Shown here: positions 1-12,986 of the stretch, piece by piece
Position numbering within the stretch: position 1 is the first letter of the stretch
Layout of the letters: the number at the start of each line of letters is the position of its first letter
Assembly: GCF_900496995.4 (NCBI RefSeq)
Contig: NC_044018.1
Span: 6,596,501-6,660,500 of the forward strand
DNA: 64,000 nt
Origin: Aquila chrysaetos chrysaetos
Taxonomy: Eukaryota; Chordata; Aves; Accipitriformes; Accipitridae
Reading direction: 5' to 3'
Translations under genes and position numbers: made by a program
Notes under the pieces: model-generated
Databases searched by the model: none
The model's input: the letters and a program-made list of their open reading frames with translations, nothing else
Told to the model about the DNA's origin: nothing

Positions 1-3000
1 AGAATCCCCTTTTGTTTAGGCAATAACCCCTGTAATGGAAAACTTGCAGTCCTTACCAGAGGAGTCCTTACTTCAAGGTGAGACTACCTTAAAGCTCTCA
101 AAGAGGTTGTGTACTTGGTGTTCGGATGCTTTCTAATTTTCTAGAAAATACTTTATTTTAGAAAATACAGCTGAAACACTTTTTTTAACTTAAGTATTTA
201 ATACTGTTGTAATTTTCTTAGTAGCATTAGCTTATGTACTGTGAGTTTAATGGTGAATACATGCAATGAAGCTGCTACTCTGTCTTGATTAGAAATCAAT
301 TTAGTATTCATTTATTCAACCTAGTGGATTGAGCCTCTTGGACAAGCTGGGGTGGTACACTGAAGTTACAGATTTTGGTAGGGTTTTGAGCATCGGCCAC
401 CAGCATGCTCACGTTTCTGAGGCAAGGTGAGCGACTGCTAGGCAGACTCTACTAAGCATTGTAGTCTGGGATTTGAATGCCCCAGTCCCTTAATAGATCT
501 ATGAATCTGAACCCATAATAATACCATCTCAGTTGTTTTAAGGATAGTTTGTGAATAGTGCATGTACATGTTTATTGTTACTTAAAAATTTTAAGGTGTT
601 ACTGGTGAACACCTATTCTGTGTACCAAAGAAAATAGTACAGGTTCTTTCTGATTATATACTATTTGTATAATCTATGGAATCATAGAGTAGTTCTGGTT
701 GTAAGGGACCTTTGGAGGTGCTCAAAGCAGGATCAACTAGATCGGGTTGCTTAGGACTTTCCTTTCAGGTCTGGAACCTATCCAAGGATGGAGATTCCAG
801 AACCTCTCTGGGCACCTTGTTCCTGTGTTTGACCAGTGGTTGCCTGATGGAGACTGAATTAAGCTGAAGTAGAGATAGCATTTGTGTTTTCAGTGATTGA
901 ATTGGTTATTGTATTTCAGTACAACTGTACTGAAAGCTGACTGGTTTATGGGTAACAAATAACGAAGCCTGCAACAGAGATTTAGTTACTTGTTGGGCAA
1001 AAAAGTAGTTAAAAGAACTTGATTAAAATGTTAAACTCAATCCTCCCTCAATTACATCACTCAAATGCAGGATTATTCTTGATCTTGCTGTTTCTGGTTT
1101 TGATAATACTTTTACAGTTTTTACCACTCTTTGGTAGCTAATTATTATTGTCCAAACCTGCCTATTGTCTGTGTTCTTGAATACTTTGCACGGTATTAGT
1201 GTATGCACTGCACTGCAGCAACAGTGCAGAAAATGTGAGCTAAGGTCACGCAACCATGTGGCACAGAACTGGATCTTGCTGTGCACATGGGCCACGGCCT
1301 GAATGCCAGTTTGAGTAGAAGGTACCTGATCCACAGGATGCAAAACCTCTCCTGCCGAGGCTTATGCTAAGCCCACTGAGGAATGGAGTGGCTTAAACTT
1401 GTAACTGAAATCTGGGAGCACTGCTTGCTTCATCTTCTTGGGCAGTTCTGTTTCAACTGTCTTATCTGTATATAACTTTGCAAGTTTATTCTTTTAATAT
1501 GGTCCAATATGTTGATGACATTTAGTCTGAAGCCTTGTAGAGCTATGACTTCAGATACTAATGCACTTATACATGTTTATTGAAACACCTTGATAGGTCT
1601 AATCTGTTTTTATTCCCTGTAGAAAAGCAAACTGGCTGCGGTTCAGATTTGCCTGAAGATCCTCATGTCCTCCAACATTCCTGAAACCAAGTGACATGCT
1701 CACCATATGAAGCTGAACAAGTACCTGTGTACACGAAGATTCCCATGAAAATCTGTTTTCGTGGGAACACAAATACAAGTGAAGCATGGAGAGGTTTTTT
1801 TTTTTTCTACCTAACTCAGCAAATGCCTGTCACTATCATACTTCCCTGTCAAGGAATAGTGCTTGTTGGTAGATTGTTATTGTCAGCTTGGCTTCTTAGA
1901 GCTGTACTTTCTTACGTAAGAATTTGCCTCTTGACTGGCATTCCACACTGAATGTGCGTGTGCACTAACTTTTATCTAGCTGTTGGTGGGTGGTTCTTGA
2001 ACACAGGTTTCTTGTGAGTTGTTGTACAGGCTACTGTGTTGCACAATACTACTTTCTGTTGTTTGCTTTTTGAAAAGTTCCATTGTTAAGTTTTTTGTTT
2101 TTTTTTTTTTTTCCCCTCTAAGAAAAGTTGAGAGTATCTTTTTTGGGGGAGGGGAGGAATTCTTTCTCTGTAGGGGAACATAGTTGGTTTGGGTTGAAGT
2201 CTTGCATTTGGTGCTGTTACAGAGCAATGGAAGAAGCTGTAATAAAGCTTTGGCTGGCATATACTGATCAGTGTTTTGTTAATGATGTGTGTTCTTTCCC
2301 TATGCATAAGCCCAAATGCTGTGTGTGTACTGAGTATCTTTCTTCAACTGTACTACTGCAGTTAGATGTAGCTATGCACATTCTGCAGTTACTGGTTCTG
2401 TCTGACCCTAAACGGCTCTCTAGAGCACTGTGAGCTATTGTGAATGCTTTGAAACATCACACAGTCATGTACAAAATAGAACTTGTATTTATGACACAGC
2501 CTTAGTTGCACTAATGAAAGATGAGGAAGATGAAGCTTTGTCTGTAAAGATGAAGTAGACCTCCTAGAATGGTTTTGCTGCTGCATGTGTACAGTGTGGT
2601 AAGGACTTCTCCTTAAGCTGCAGCTGTTTTATCTCACCTTTTGTTCTCCTCCTCCTGTGTTGAAAACGGGTTTCTATTTTATAGTCCTGCTCTACGCTCC
2701 TGTATACCATAGCTGCTTCCTCCTCTTCAGAGGCTATGGATTTTTCATGCTGCCATAATGACTTAGGAACCCAAGATCTCTGACAATGTAATAGTCTGGG
2801 TGAGTATCACAGCAGATCTCAAATGTTAGTGCTTACTTAGCAAGAGAAACACTTGCATGTTTATTCCCTTAATAGAGACAATACATGGTGGTAGGCTGGA
2901 GAGAATTTAATTAAATTCTGAAAACAGGTCTTAGATGTTGTTGCAATCTCATGTTAAGATCACAGATTATATAAATATTTATTACACTGTTAACTGCTTT

Positions 3001-4016
3001 CCTTGTTCCACTTCAGTTTTTTTTTTTTTTTGTAACCTGATTTTGAAACAAATAGGCTACAGTAAGAAGTAGTCCCCCTTTTGCAAGGCTTATTCATTTA
3101 GAAGTCACCCTTCCATGTGGCAGCTTCAAAGAGTTCTGCTCTAAAAATCAGAGCCCCCTTTAGCCCACCACATAGTCAACTGCTTCTACTGACAGATACA
3201 GACAGCAATGCTAGTACCTGGAAAAAGATGAGTGTCTAGAGAGTATTATAAACATAAGAGACATCAAGATGATCAAGCAATGCTTACATACCCCTTTTTA
3301 AAGGGAGTGGTAGAAGTGACACATCTCTTCTGTAATTTCACCTACAACAGTATGACTGATAGATAGTGGTAATACAGAGATTAACAAGAGAGGCACTGCT
3401 GGGAGCTTTGCCTAAGGGAAATCACAGTTGCTACAAGAAGAGTGACCATTTCAGCAGCTTTTGGAATGGAAACCTCCTCCAAGTATGGCAGTAAACACAT
3501 CTTAAATGTAAGTGGATTAAGTTCATATGAGAAGTCCCGTGTCTAAACAAACACCTTTCTCCACTGTTATATTAAACTACTTCCTGTACCTTTTACTGTG
3601 ACTCTTATTAAAATAAGACAGTTTTGAAGACCACCTTCCACTCGTACCTCACTGAGTAGAAGGAGGAAAAACCTGCTCCAACTTGCAACTGTTGTCAGAG
3701 CACAGCTGAAATATTAAGTAATTAAATAACAAAGTTGGGGTTTTTTTTTTATATTGCAAAAAAGGCTTGCTGGATGCAAACTGACTTAAAACTTAGTAAG
3801 CAGAACTCTAGTTGAATTCCTTGGAGCTTAATCTCTCTCTCTGCAGACTTGATTCTAAGTCAAAACCAGAAAGCATTTAAATTGCCATTAATTGATTTTT
3901 TTTTTTCCCCTCAACTGTCTATAAAGCAGAAGTTACCCTGTTGCAGTATTTCAGAGAATCTCACTAACTCATTTGAACTAAAATCTCTCTACGTGATAAT
4001 GTAACCTAATGCCTTA
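1..4016. other. Non-coding flank downstream of PLA2G7
   Basis: I see no coding exon I can support here. The stretch is AT-rich with several poly-T runs (about 2098-2112, 3019-3032, 3897-3906) and one CR1 fragment near 678-838. By conserved vertebrate synteny this side could hold the 3' end of a neighbour such as TDRD6, but no recognisable TDRD6 segment was found, so that is only a guess. Confidence 0.5.
678..838 (-). repeat. CR1 LINE 3'-end fragment
   Basis: Read on the plus strand it gives the reverse complement of a CR1 tail: 'ggaatcatagagtag', 'aagggacctttggagg', 'caactagatcgggttgc' and 'gaacctctctgggcacc' appear in CR1 order. It is degenerate and 5'-truncated, as most avian CR1 copies are. 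Confidence 0.75.
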
Positions 4017-4022
4017 TTTATT
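4017..4022 (-). promoter_or_regulatory. Probable PLA2G7 polyadenylation signal
   Basis: AATAAA on the minus strand (TTTATT on plus), 96 bases beyond the PLA2G7 stop codon. It would give a very short 3' UTR. It is the first canonical hexamer downstream. Confidence 0.45.
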
Positions 4023-4117
4023 TTTTTGTTGTCGTTGTTCCACATCCCAAAAGCTGTGTATGTGGCCAATGTTAGTGTCCTGATGTCCGTGGCATTTTCA
4101 GTACTTCTTTGTATTCC

Positions 4118-7100
4118 TTATTCAGGTTCAGCTGGAGATAAGTCAATATTGGTACCAGGAATAACATTGGGTCCTATGCCATCCACAAGAGAATCCCACT
4201 TGTCGAAATCATTCTTAAGACCTATGAAATGGGAGAAAAAAACCCCAAGTGGTAATGAATAAAATAGTCAGCTTTTTGTAAAGCTACACTGAAAAATTAA
4301 ACTATTGGACAGATGAATCAACCTGGCAAAGCAGGGGAGGCATGATGTTTTAAGGGAAAAATGACACGCCAGGTTTTTATGTTTTAGAACAAAACTGCAA
4401 TGTTCCTCCTCTGAATTGCTTAGATTACAAAAGTAACTAACAAACCTCTAGAAAAAGAGTCTGACTGTTGTTTCTTCTACTTAAACTTTTCTGACGCACT
4501 TTTGATCTTGTTCTAAACAGAACAGTTATATAAAAAGCTGCATAGGAATTAAGTGTTAATTTAACTTCATACTTTGATGTAAACAGATACTTACTCAAAT
4601 GTTTCTGCAGGAAGGCTAATGAAGCATGATTGCTTATATCAATAGCTTCATTGGGATCTATTTCTCCTTTTAATTTGAAAAATCTTCCAATGATTTCTCC
4701 GCTCACAAAGGTAAAGTCAGGAAAGCTCTGATGTACTGACCCCCTGCAAATAGAACAATGATCAACAGGCTCATCAGAATGCAGTCATCCGATTAAAAGA
4801 TGCCGTGGGTTGCACAGACTTCTTCAAAGACAGTCGTGCACAGCAGTAAATTCTGTCCTAACCACAGAAGGCAGGAAGTTTTGTACATGCTTACTGTAAG
4901 TAACTACAGTTGCAACGGCAATAAAGAGTAGGCTTGGCAAAACTTCAAGTTGCCTCTGCTCTGAGTATAAGGTGGATTATAGAGCCACCCACTCCCCGCT
5001 ACGCAGTGCTTTCACTAGGTGAGTGCATAACTGCACCCAGAAGGCTGTTTAAAGTGTTCAAATGCAGATAATGCATGAGGCCCAGAGCAAAACTTGTGCC
5101 CCTGGGCTGGAATGCACACCTTGGAGCATCTTAAACTTAGGGTTACTGGCTGCTTTGAGAGAAGTCTCCGTCTCCACTGTGGGGGGCGTACTGCTGTCTA
5201 ATTTAAACATGCAGTGAAAACCTGGGCCATGAGGAAGTAGGGACTGTCTGTCTTTCTGCAGTTATGTGTAACTGAACAGCTCTAATAAGAGTAAAGATTC
5301 ATCTTCAACCACAGAAGTGATGGATCTTGGACTCTTACTTGATAGTGATCATTTTCTTGTTTGTGTCATTGGAGCCGAGCTTCTTCATCTTTAAGATATT
5401 ATCAGCCCACTGGAATTTTTCGGAGTTGATAAAAAGCAGCGGTTGCTGGACACTGTTTTGGTAAATGTCATCACCTACTGGAAGCATCCATGCATCGAGG
5501 GCAATGCCACACCTGTCAAAAACAACCGGATATTGTCACAGAAGCAGAAAGCTTCTGTATGGAAATTCTCAGCATGCTTTGATTTGCAGGAGACGTGAGA
5601 AAGCGAAACTCTCTATGACACCAAACAGGTAAACAGGTTAATGAATCATTTTGTTTCAAGATGACTTCTACCCTGGGGGAAAAGAATTAATCCATTATAG
5701 CATTTGTTGGTCTCCATTGCCAGGTGCAGCTGGGCACGGGAGCTTCTGCAGGGTCCTACAGTATCATGATATAATATGATACAGCTATCATGTCCCACCA
5801 CATCCCCACAGTTCAAAGAAGCATGACTTGCAAAAACAAGACATGCCAAACAAAACTTTTCTTCAAGAGCTAATTAGTAGTTAGGGAATCTCATGTGAGG
5901 TCCCCTGCTCCAGACCTCTCAAGTGCCAAAAGTCTCTCGCCTTGTTTTGCATACTTACCTGAATCTTATTTCTTTGCTGAGACTTTCAATAACTGTAGCA
6001 CCACCAAAAGAGTGTCCCATCACAGCTATTCTGCTAGTGTCAACAGAATCCTGTCAAAAAAATTCAGGTGCTGTGAGAAACTTTCTTTCCCAAACTTTTT
6101 TTTTTTTTAAAAAGGGAATAAATTTTTAGGCAATAGATCCTACTGAAGTAGGAAGAGCATCCTTTCAGCTCCATTACTATCTGTCCAGCTTGGGATGACC
6201 TGAGAATATGTTCACAAATCTACAGGGTGATCTTCAGAACAGTTGTCCTGGTTTCAGCTGGGATAGAGTTAATTTTCTTCCTAGTAGCTGGCATAGTGTT
6301 ATGGTTTGGATTTAGTAGAAGAATGTTGATAACACACTGATGTTTTCAGTTGTTGCTAAGTAGTGTTTATACCAAGTCAAGGATTTTTCAGCTTCACGTG
6401 CCCAGCCAGCAAGAAGGCTGGAGGGGCACAAGAAGTTGGGAGAGGACACAGCCAGGGCACCTGACCCAAACTGGCCAAAGGGGTATTCCATACCATGTGA
6501 CGTCATGCCTAGTATATAAACTGGGGGGATCGCTGCTCAGGAACTAACTGGGCATCGGTCAGCAAGTGGTGAGCAATTGCATTGTGCATCACTTGTTTTG
6601 TACATTCCGATTCTTTTATTATTATTATTATTGGCATTTTATTATTGTTATAATTATTAGTATCTTCTTTTCTATTACAACTGTTCTTATCTCAACCCAT
6701 GAGTTTTACTTTTGCTTTTTTTTCCCTGATTCTCTTTCCCATCCCACTGGGTGGGTGGGGAGTGAGCGAGCACCTGCATGGTGCTTAGTTGCCGCCTGGG
6801 GTTAAACCACAACAACAGTTTACAGGAACCAGTTTAGAAATGGAAGAGGGAAACCAGAAGCATTATTAGGCATTTAACAAAATGCAGTTACCACCTTTCA
6901 CTTACCTTTAGGCTATTCCAGTCAAAGTTTGAATTTAGTACATTCATTACTTTCTCTCCTGAATTGATTTTAAGAATGAGATCGAGAGCTTTGATACACT
7001 CCTGTGCTCTTTGCTGCACCTGGGGAGAGCAGTGGAAGGAATTATCAGACAACTGCTAGGCTTGCTGGCCCTTTGGACACAAGACTTGGTCTCATATTTT

Positions 7101-10100
7101 TTTTTCCCCACAAGTGTCTGATACGGTAACGACTATTCTGAACTGCAGAATGGAGCTGTAAAACAGAACTTTGACAAGGTCTGACCAACAACAAAACTAA
7201 CTTTTGGAGGTCCAAAGAGTTTAAGCTCTTGCGTAGATACTCTGCACATGGAAGAATTTATCCCTATAACATGCGCCAAAGACCTTCAACTCCTTCGTCC
7301 TGTCAATGCTCTGAGAAGGGGTTGTTGGGATGTGCAAAGGCTTAAGTTACACAACTACAAGGAAGGCTGACTTGCTGCTCCTCCTCATGTTCACTCTGAT
7401 GAGCAAATGTTGTTACATCACTTGCCCCATCTGCACAATAGCTTTGAAATGGTCTTTACACTGGACAAACCCAAAATAAGAAAGAGCCAAGAAGCCCTTC
7501 CTGTTTTATATACATACATATTCTTGAAAAACTGTAGTAAAGCTGTTGCAAATAAACATTTTCATTGTTCAGTATAAGAAGTGTTTTTGACTTTGATGTG
7601 TCAGTGAAAGAAAAGGTTCAAAAAGAACCAAAAACCAGTAGTGTCTTTGGGAACCGCAGCGTGTAGGCAGCCAGCAAGATGCCTGTGCATCACTGAATTT
7701 CAAATAAATCACAATCTCCTGACTTCTCTACTAGTAAAATTTGCAGTCAACAGCTTCTGGAGGTTATTTGCAAGCTCAGACATTACATATTTATACTCAT
7801 AAGTAGGATGTTGTATGCACACAGGAAATGACAATGGTGCTGCTGTCTGTATGGCCCAGGGAGATAAAGAGAAACACCTCCCTGGCGGAGTTTGCATTAG
7901 CTGGAAGAAAACACTCCCATATTTTAAAGGTCAAGCCTATGCTTGGAGGAGCTCGTCAGTATGGCCGTATCACATCTAGCATGGATACTGCTTATAATCA
8001 GGAAGTTTGCATTGTTTACGTTGCTATAAACCACATTCAAGTGTGTGGGAGATGATGAAGCAAACATCCCCCTTAGAACAGCCATGATTCATCCTGCTAT
8101 CCAACAGTAAACAAAAGCTGAAGCAAGCCTAAGACCACACAAACATCTGAATTCAACTCTGTGTCACTTAAAGACTGGGCTGGGCAGCAAAAGCGTGAAG
8201 ACACAGGGAAGAAACAGAAAGTTGAGTGGAGCCAGAGGAGAAACAGCTGACTAAGCTCCACAGTGCAACCTCATGAGAAAGCTTTGCTGAGGAAGTAGTT
8301 TATGCTCTGAAGAAAGCTGTTGTTGGCTTTCCGGTCTTCAGGAACATAGGACTTGATGTATTTTTATATATCCCCTGAGTCATGGCAGAAGACTGCAGAC
8401 GTGGCCAAAGGGAAAGAGTCTGCTAGTTCGTCCTAAACACACCACTCCTGCCTCACTTCCCAGAGCACAGACCTAGGATGAGTACCTGCTTATGGCGCAA
8501 ACAACGCTCTTCCTCTCCAGCTTTTAGTTTCCTGTAGTAGATCCACTCCTTCTCTGTGTTTGATGTAGACTCTTCCTGTGGTTCAGAAACGGACTTTTTT
8601 TTACAGTAGTATGTTGCTGAAGCAGATTCATCTCTGTAATATCAACAAAAGGTTAGTTCTGGGGATGTTTTCCATTTGGTTTGGGATGAAGTCAGCCAAA
8701 GTTTTAGATTTGACTTATCTCAAGAGATCCAAGCTACCAACCAGTGTTGCTGCAGTCACAACTGAGTGTAGACAGACTTTCTAAATAACGCAATAAGCCC
8801 ACCAAAACTCCCACCTCCTTTATATTCTCCAGGTTCTAACAATAAGAGAGAGAAAAATAGCATGCCTGAAGAATGATGAACAATATCTACCATGGGACTG
8901 TTCATTCAAGGGCTTATTTAAGCAAATCCCCTTTGCTTAGATAAGAGTTGAGCTAGAGAAATGGGAGGTGTGGGCAGGGCTGAAGAAGATATACTAGTTT
9001 TTCTTTTAAAAAAAATCATAAGTTCTTCTTTAGAATAAATAACATTCTATTCAATGTCAGAAAGTTTCTTTCCATCAGAACTCAAAAACGTGCAGTATAC
9101 ACACCTGTGCTCCACAGCAGCCACTATAAAGCCCTGGGAAGCCATCTCTATGCAAATAGCAGAATAGATCGTCCTGCAATTAAAACCACACTCTAGTGAT
9201 ACATGTGCATACATAATTATTTCAGTTACACTGCTCTTTCAATGTTGACCACACTACATATGTGCTATTTCTTCTGTCTGAATTTGCTAGCCAGTAGAGC
9301 AGGCTTTTGTATGCCAGTCACCAAAGCCTGTTCACACAATCTTATTACCGTTTTACTATCTATTCAGAAAGAAAAATGCTAATGATTTTTAAAAGTAGCA
9401 CATATGACACTGCATCTTCAAAGAGCTGTCCAAAAATCAACTAGCTAATCTTTACAATATGCTTGTGGATTGGTAAATACCTTCACCCCTAAAACACAAA
9501 GGGAAAACACAAATAAATACATCAAGCCTGCTTTTATTTACTGCTGTTGATTTCAGTGGAGGCATACTGATACACAGCAGCCTGTTCTTCAAACCTGTTT
9601 CACCTCCATGGGGATCTCACTCCCCTACTGAAAATCTGTTCAGAACCATCCTTGGAGACTGCTGTCTCCATAGACAACAAAACTAGTTTGTCAGCAAACT
9701 GCACAATTACCGAAAAGCTCCAAGTCCATGGGAAAAAACGAGGAGTGGGTATTTTTCTCCTGGCTTAAAAGCAGCATTTGACTTTGCAGGACAGGTCACT
9801 GAACCTAGATAAAAATCGAAGTGTATGTTATTATTACTGAAATGAGAGAAAGCATTTGTTCCTGTGGGAGAGATCCTGAGAATCTGGCGACCGCTGATTT
9901 CAGAGCGGTCATCTGAACGTAAGGTACCAAATCTCATCCTTAAAATACAGAAGACAAATACAGAGCTGTTTCTGAAAAGACTTTCTACTTGGCAGAAGAT
10001 ACTTTCCTTCTCCTCCTCCCATCCACAGCCTAGCACAAGGCCTACACATCTCTCAAACCCTACAAGAACAGATTTTCAAGAATAGTCAGGTTGGTATTCA

Positions 10101-12966
10101 GACCTTAGTATCTATCTGACCTTTGTGTATTTGCACATTTCCCTGTGGGATTTAAAGCCCAACACATAGGTGCAGCTTGCCCGAGCTCTTCCTAGAGCAA
10201 ATTGCCCAGATGCTCCTATTCATAGCAGTCTGGGACTGTGGGTCTGCCTGAGAACTGGGTCACATTCACCATTGAGCCTCACTACACAAACCCATCTCAA
10301 ACAAACATACTTCTTTGGGAAAAACTAATTTTTTTTGTCCTGCAGCAATAACACACTACTCACGGAGCAGTGAGGCAACGACCTGCATACAGAGCTCATG
10401 CCCTTGCATTAGTCAAGGAATAAAACCAAAACCAGTCTTACCAACATAGTACTGGAAAAGCCTTTCTCCTACAACTCGGTACATATTAAGGAAGTCAGAG
10501 AGTCCCTGATAGTACTCTTTATCTGGAATCCATGGTGCCTCTTCATTATCTGTGGCATCGCATGATGGATAATATAGGCGCAAGAAGCTTCCCTGGGATT
10601 AGGAGGGAAGAAAAAAAAAAAAAGGAAGATTGATATTTATATATATATGGCAGAGAAAAAGGAAGATAAAAACATTTCTGTCAAGGGCTTCAGATGCAAG
10701 AATGACAGCTCGAGAGAATTAAGAGACTCTCCTGAGAAAATTATTATCCTATACAGGCTTTGATGCCAATCCTATGTCACTATCTTTTTGTCCCTGCAGT
10801 GAATTTAAAGTAGCATGACTGTTGGCATCCAGGCAGAGACACACGTCACCTTCTCCAGGTTAGCCTATGGCTAATTCAAAATGCTCCATTTAATAAAGTT
10901 AATCATTACAAACACTCACTACCTATTTGCTCCATTTCTGCATCTTGCTGGATCTTTTCTTCTGTCTTCCTCACTATGCCTCCCTTCGGGGAATGATAGG
11001 ATGATGCAGTTTGATCAGTTTAAGAGGGATGACTGTGTCCCCTTCACACTTCCAGCTGGGAGCTGTCATTGCTTTCCTTGTACCAGTAAGTCTCATGGAG
11101 CTGTTACTGACCCAATTCAGCTTGCTAGACTGGGGGGAAAAACGGACCCTCCTAGAAGTATATTTTTCCACTAGGTTAACAAGATAAATTTTACCCTGAG
11201 ACTAGTTTCTAGAAGTGCGGTCCAGCAGAGAAGATGCGGGTAGAGTCAGGGGCATGGTCGCAACGTGGCTATAGTGTTCCTGGCTAAACTGAGCAAGAGG
11301 CTGTCAGTAAAGCTCTTGGGCAGCTGCACAGCAAAGGAGTGCAATATATTGTTCTTCCTCATCAAGATGTTTACAAGTCTGTAGTGGTCCATCTTTCTAA
11401 ACACAGTTTTGTTAACTTTTTTTAACAATTTTTGTTCACTTTGTTAATTTTTGTTTTATCTGCCTCCATTTCTGACCACTGATTTGAATCTTCTTTTACT
11501 GTCTGCACTCCAGGTCATCCAGGAAACCACCCAAGCTTCCCACATTCACGTGGACCCTCCATACCACCTTGCCAGTATTTTTCCTACGCAGACAGCAGCA
11601 ATGTACCAGCGGCACACCTTAAAGCAGACCTCCTGGCAGATGAACCGTGTGCAATTGGCATTCTTACTTCCCCGTTTGCAAGGGAATTTGCAACACACTA
11701 TTCAAATTCACTGTCTTGCTCCAACTGTACTTTTGTCTTAACATGTTAAGTCTAGGGCCAAAAAGAACGTGAGTTTTGGAATAAAGTCTGGTTTCTTGAA
11801 CACTAATTTATCAGTTTCATACGCAACGTGTACCAAAAGCTTGTTTAATGAAGCTTGTTTCTATTTACTTATCAAACTTAAATCAACCTTTGACACAAAG
11901 GAAGAAACCATCAAACCTTCATCCATACTGGTAATGATACTAATTTGATCCCAGAATAAACCCAGTGAACCTCCTCAGGTGACTAACTGCTTACCCAGAA
12001 AGTGAAAGACGTTCATTCTCTATGCCTGAGAGAACTGTAAGTATACAGATTGCTTACCTAAGGAAAACACATGGGCTGACTGCAAAGAGAAACTAATCGC
12101 TTCTTTTTGCTAATACAGAGTAAACTCAGTAAAGGAAAACATATGAATAACCACTACAAACTGATCACAAGTTCCACCACACCTGGCTAGTCTGAGGAGT
12201 AAAACCACAGTGTAAATGCAGGTGTATTCTCATAGGAAAATCAAAAAGCAAGAGGATTTGAAATGGAGGCCCAGAAGTTAGCTGCCTGTTTACTGGCCCC
12301 ATCTTCTTTTCGTGGCTTCTCTCTGTACTAACCACTTGCAGAATTGGCATCCTGTTCTTTTTCAGACAGATAAAACTTTGAGAAGACATCTCATGCTTTA
12401 CCCTGCAGCTGAAACACTACATACCCTCATCACCCACCCCTGCCAAATCCCGTTGGGATCTTTGCGGTGAGAACAGCTGCAGTCACGGAGACTGCGTGCG
12501 GAGTCTCCCCAGGAGCCCAGGGCAGAAGAGAGTGGTGGGGTGGGTGGGAAGAGCCCCGCGCGTCCCAGGAGGACACAGTTTCTCTGCAGTATCTTGCGTA
12601 AGGGAGTCAGGAAGGAAAGGATAGGAGGAGGAGGGAGGAAGCAGCCACGGGGAAGGCTTGCAGGTTACATCCATCTGGTAAATGCCCAGTACACATCCTA
12701 CGCTGGGACAGGGAGGACAGAAAACTCAGCTGTGAGTGTCAGCCGCGGAACATCCCTGCACACAGACCAGACCTTCTGTTTGATTCCTCTGTAAAACTAC
12801 AGCAAGTTGTTTCGCTAACACTGTGGCTCAAATCCAAAGGAGGAAGGACCGACGGACTTACCTCAACTGCGTTTTCTGTCATCAGGTCCGTACATCCAAC
12901 CGAGTGCGGTCCCTTTCCTTCGGGGATCCTATAAAACTTCTCAGCGCTGCTGCTCCCCATGTCCAT
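4118..12966 (-). CDS. PLA2G7: Platelet-activating factor acetylhydrolase (lipoprotein-associated phospholipase A2), 10 coding exons
   Basis: Hydrolyses the sn-2 acyl group of PAF and oxidised phospholipids; in mammals it is secreted and lipoprotein-bound. Coding exons in transcript order: 12966-12862, 10592-10442, 9804-9711, 9173-9105, 8633-8486, 7019-6906, 6050-5959, 5512-5339, 4743-4595, 4221-4118. All have AG/GT junctions and compatible phases, giving 399 residues. Family landmarks in order are [94 protein letters not shown] and PGTNI. The GxSxG serine (about 241), Asp 264 and His 320 match the human triad spacing (S273/D296/H351). The model is about 40 residues shorter than human at the N terminus: the first exon begins mid-codon after an acceptor at 12987, and no signal-peptide exon was found, so the start is provisional. 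Recognition of the gene is very secure. Confidence 0.95.
5959..6050 (-). other. PLA2G7: PLA2G7 exon with the nucleophile (GHSFGG)
   Basis: 92-base exon starting in phase 0 and ending two bases into the Arg codon completed by the next exon. It encodes [13 protein letters not shown], the lipase GxSxG nucleophile elbow. The splice sites are a polypyrimidine tract ending ACAG at 6051-6054 and donor GTAAGTAT at 5958. The next exon (5339-5512) carries the catalytic Asp in CGIALDAW, and the one after (4595-4743) the catalytic His in GSVHQ. Confidence 0.93.
6239..6819 (+). mobile_element. Solo LTR of an avian endogenous retrovirus with 5-bp TSD
   Basis: The LTR runs 6244-6814, starts TGTCCTGG and ends CCACAACA. 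It is flanked by a perfect ACAGT duplication at 6239-6243 and 6815-6819. It contains a palindromic CRE-like TGACGTCA (6498-6505) followed by TATATAA (6513-6519), an ATT-rich stretch (about 6616-6665) and a pyrimidine-rich end. The 5-bp duplication suits an ERVL-type element, but the family is inferred. No internal retroviral sequence is present, so it is a solo LTR. It sits antisense inside a PLA2G7 intron. A second copy of the family lies near 47421-48014. Confidence 0.88.
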
Positions 12967-12986
12967 TGGTGCCTTCACCGACACAC
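12862..12986 (-). other. PLA2G7: First recognised PLA2G7 coding exon, start unresolved
   Basis: Minus-strand exon with acceptor CAG at 12987-12989 and donor GTAAG at 12861. Its first two bases finish a codon started in an upstream exon. Two in-frame ATGs lie at 12966-12964 and 12961-12959; the second has the better Kozak context (G at -3 and +4). The peptide then runs into the conserved SVGCTDLM segment. No hydrophobic leader is encoded here. The upstream CpG-rich DNA has possible minus-strand donors (for example GTAGGG after 13572), but none joins to an obvious signal peptide. Confidence 0.8.

Noticed and set aside
2431-2553. Short open stretch ending DEEDEALSVKMK, considered as a terminal exon of an upstream neighbour
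   Set aside because: About 40 codons after a weak AG acceptor; I could not match it to any known protein, so it is not called.
9707-10036. 109-codon minus-strand frame as a single PLA2G7 exon
   Set aside because: Only 9711-9804 is homologous; the rest is read-through into the upstream intron.
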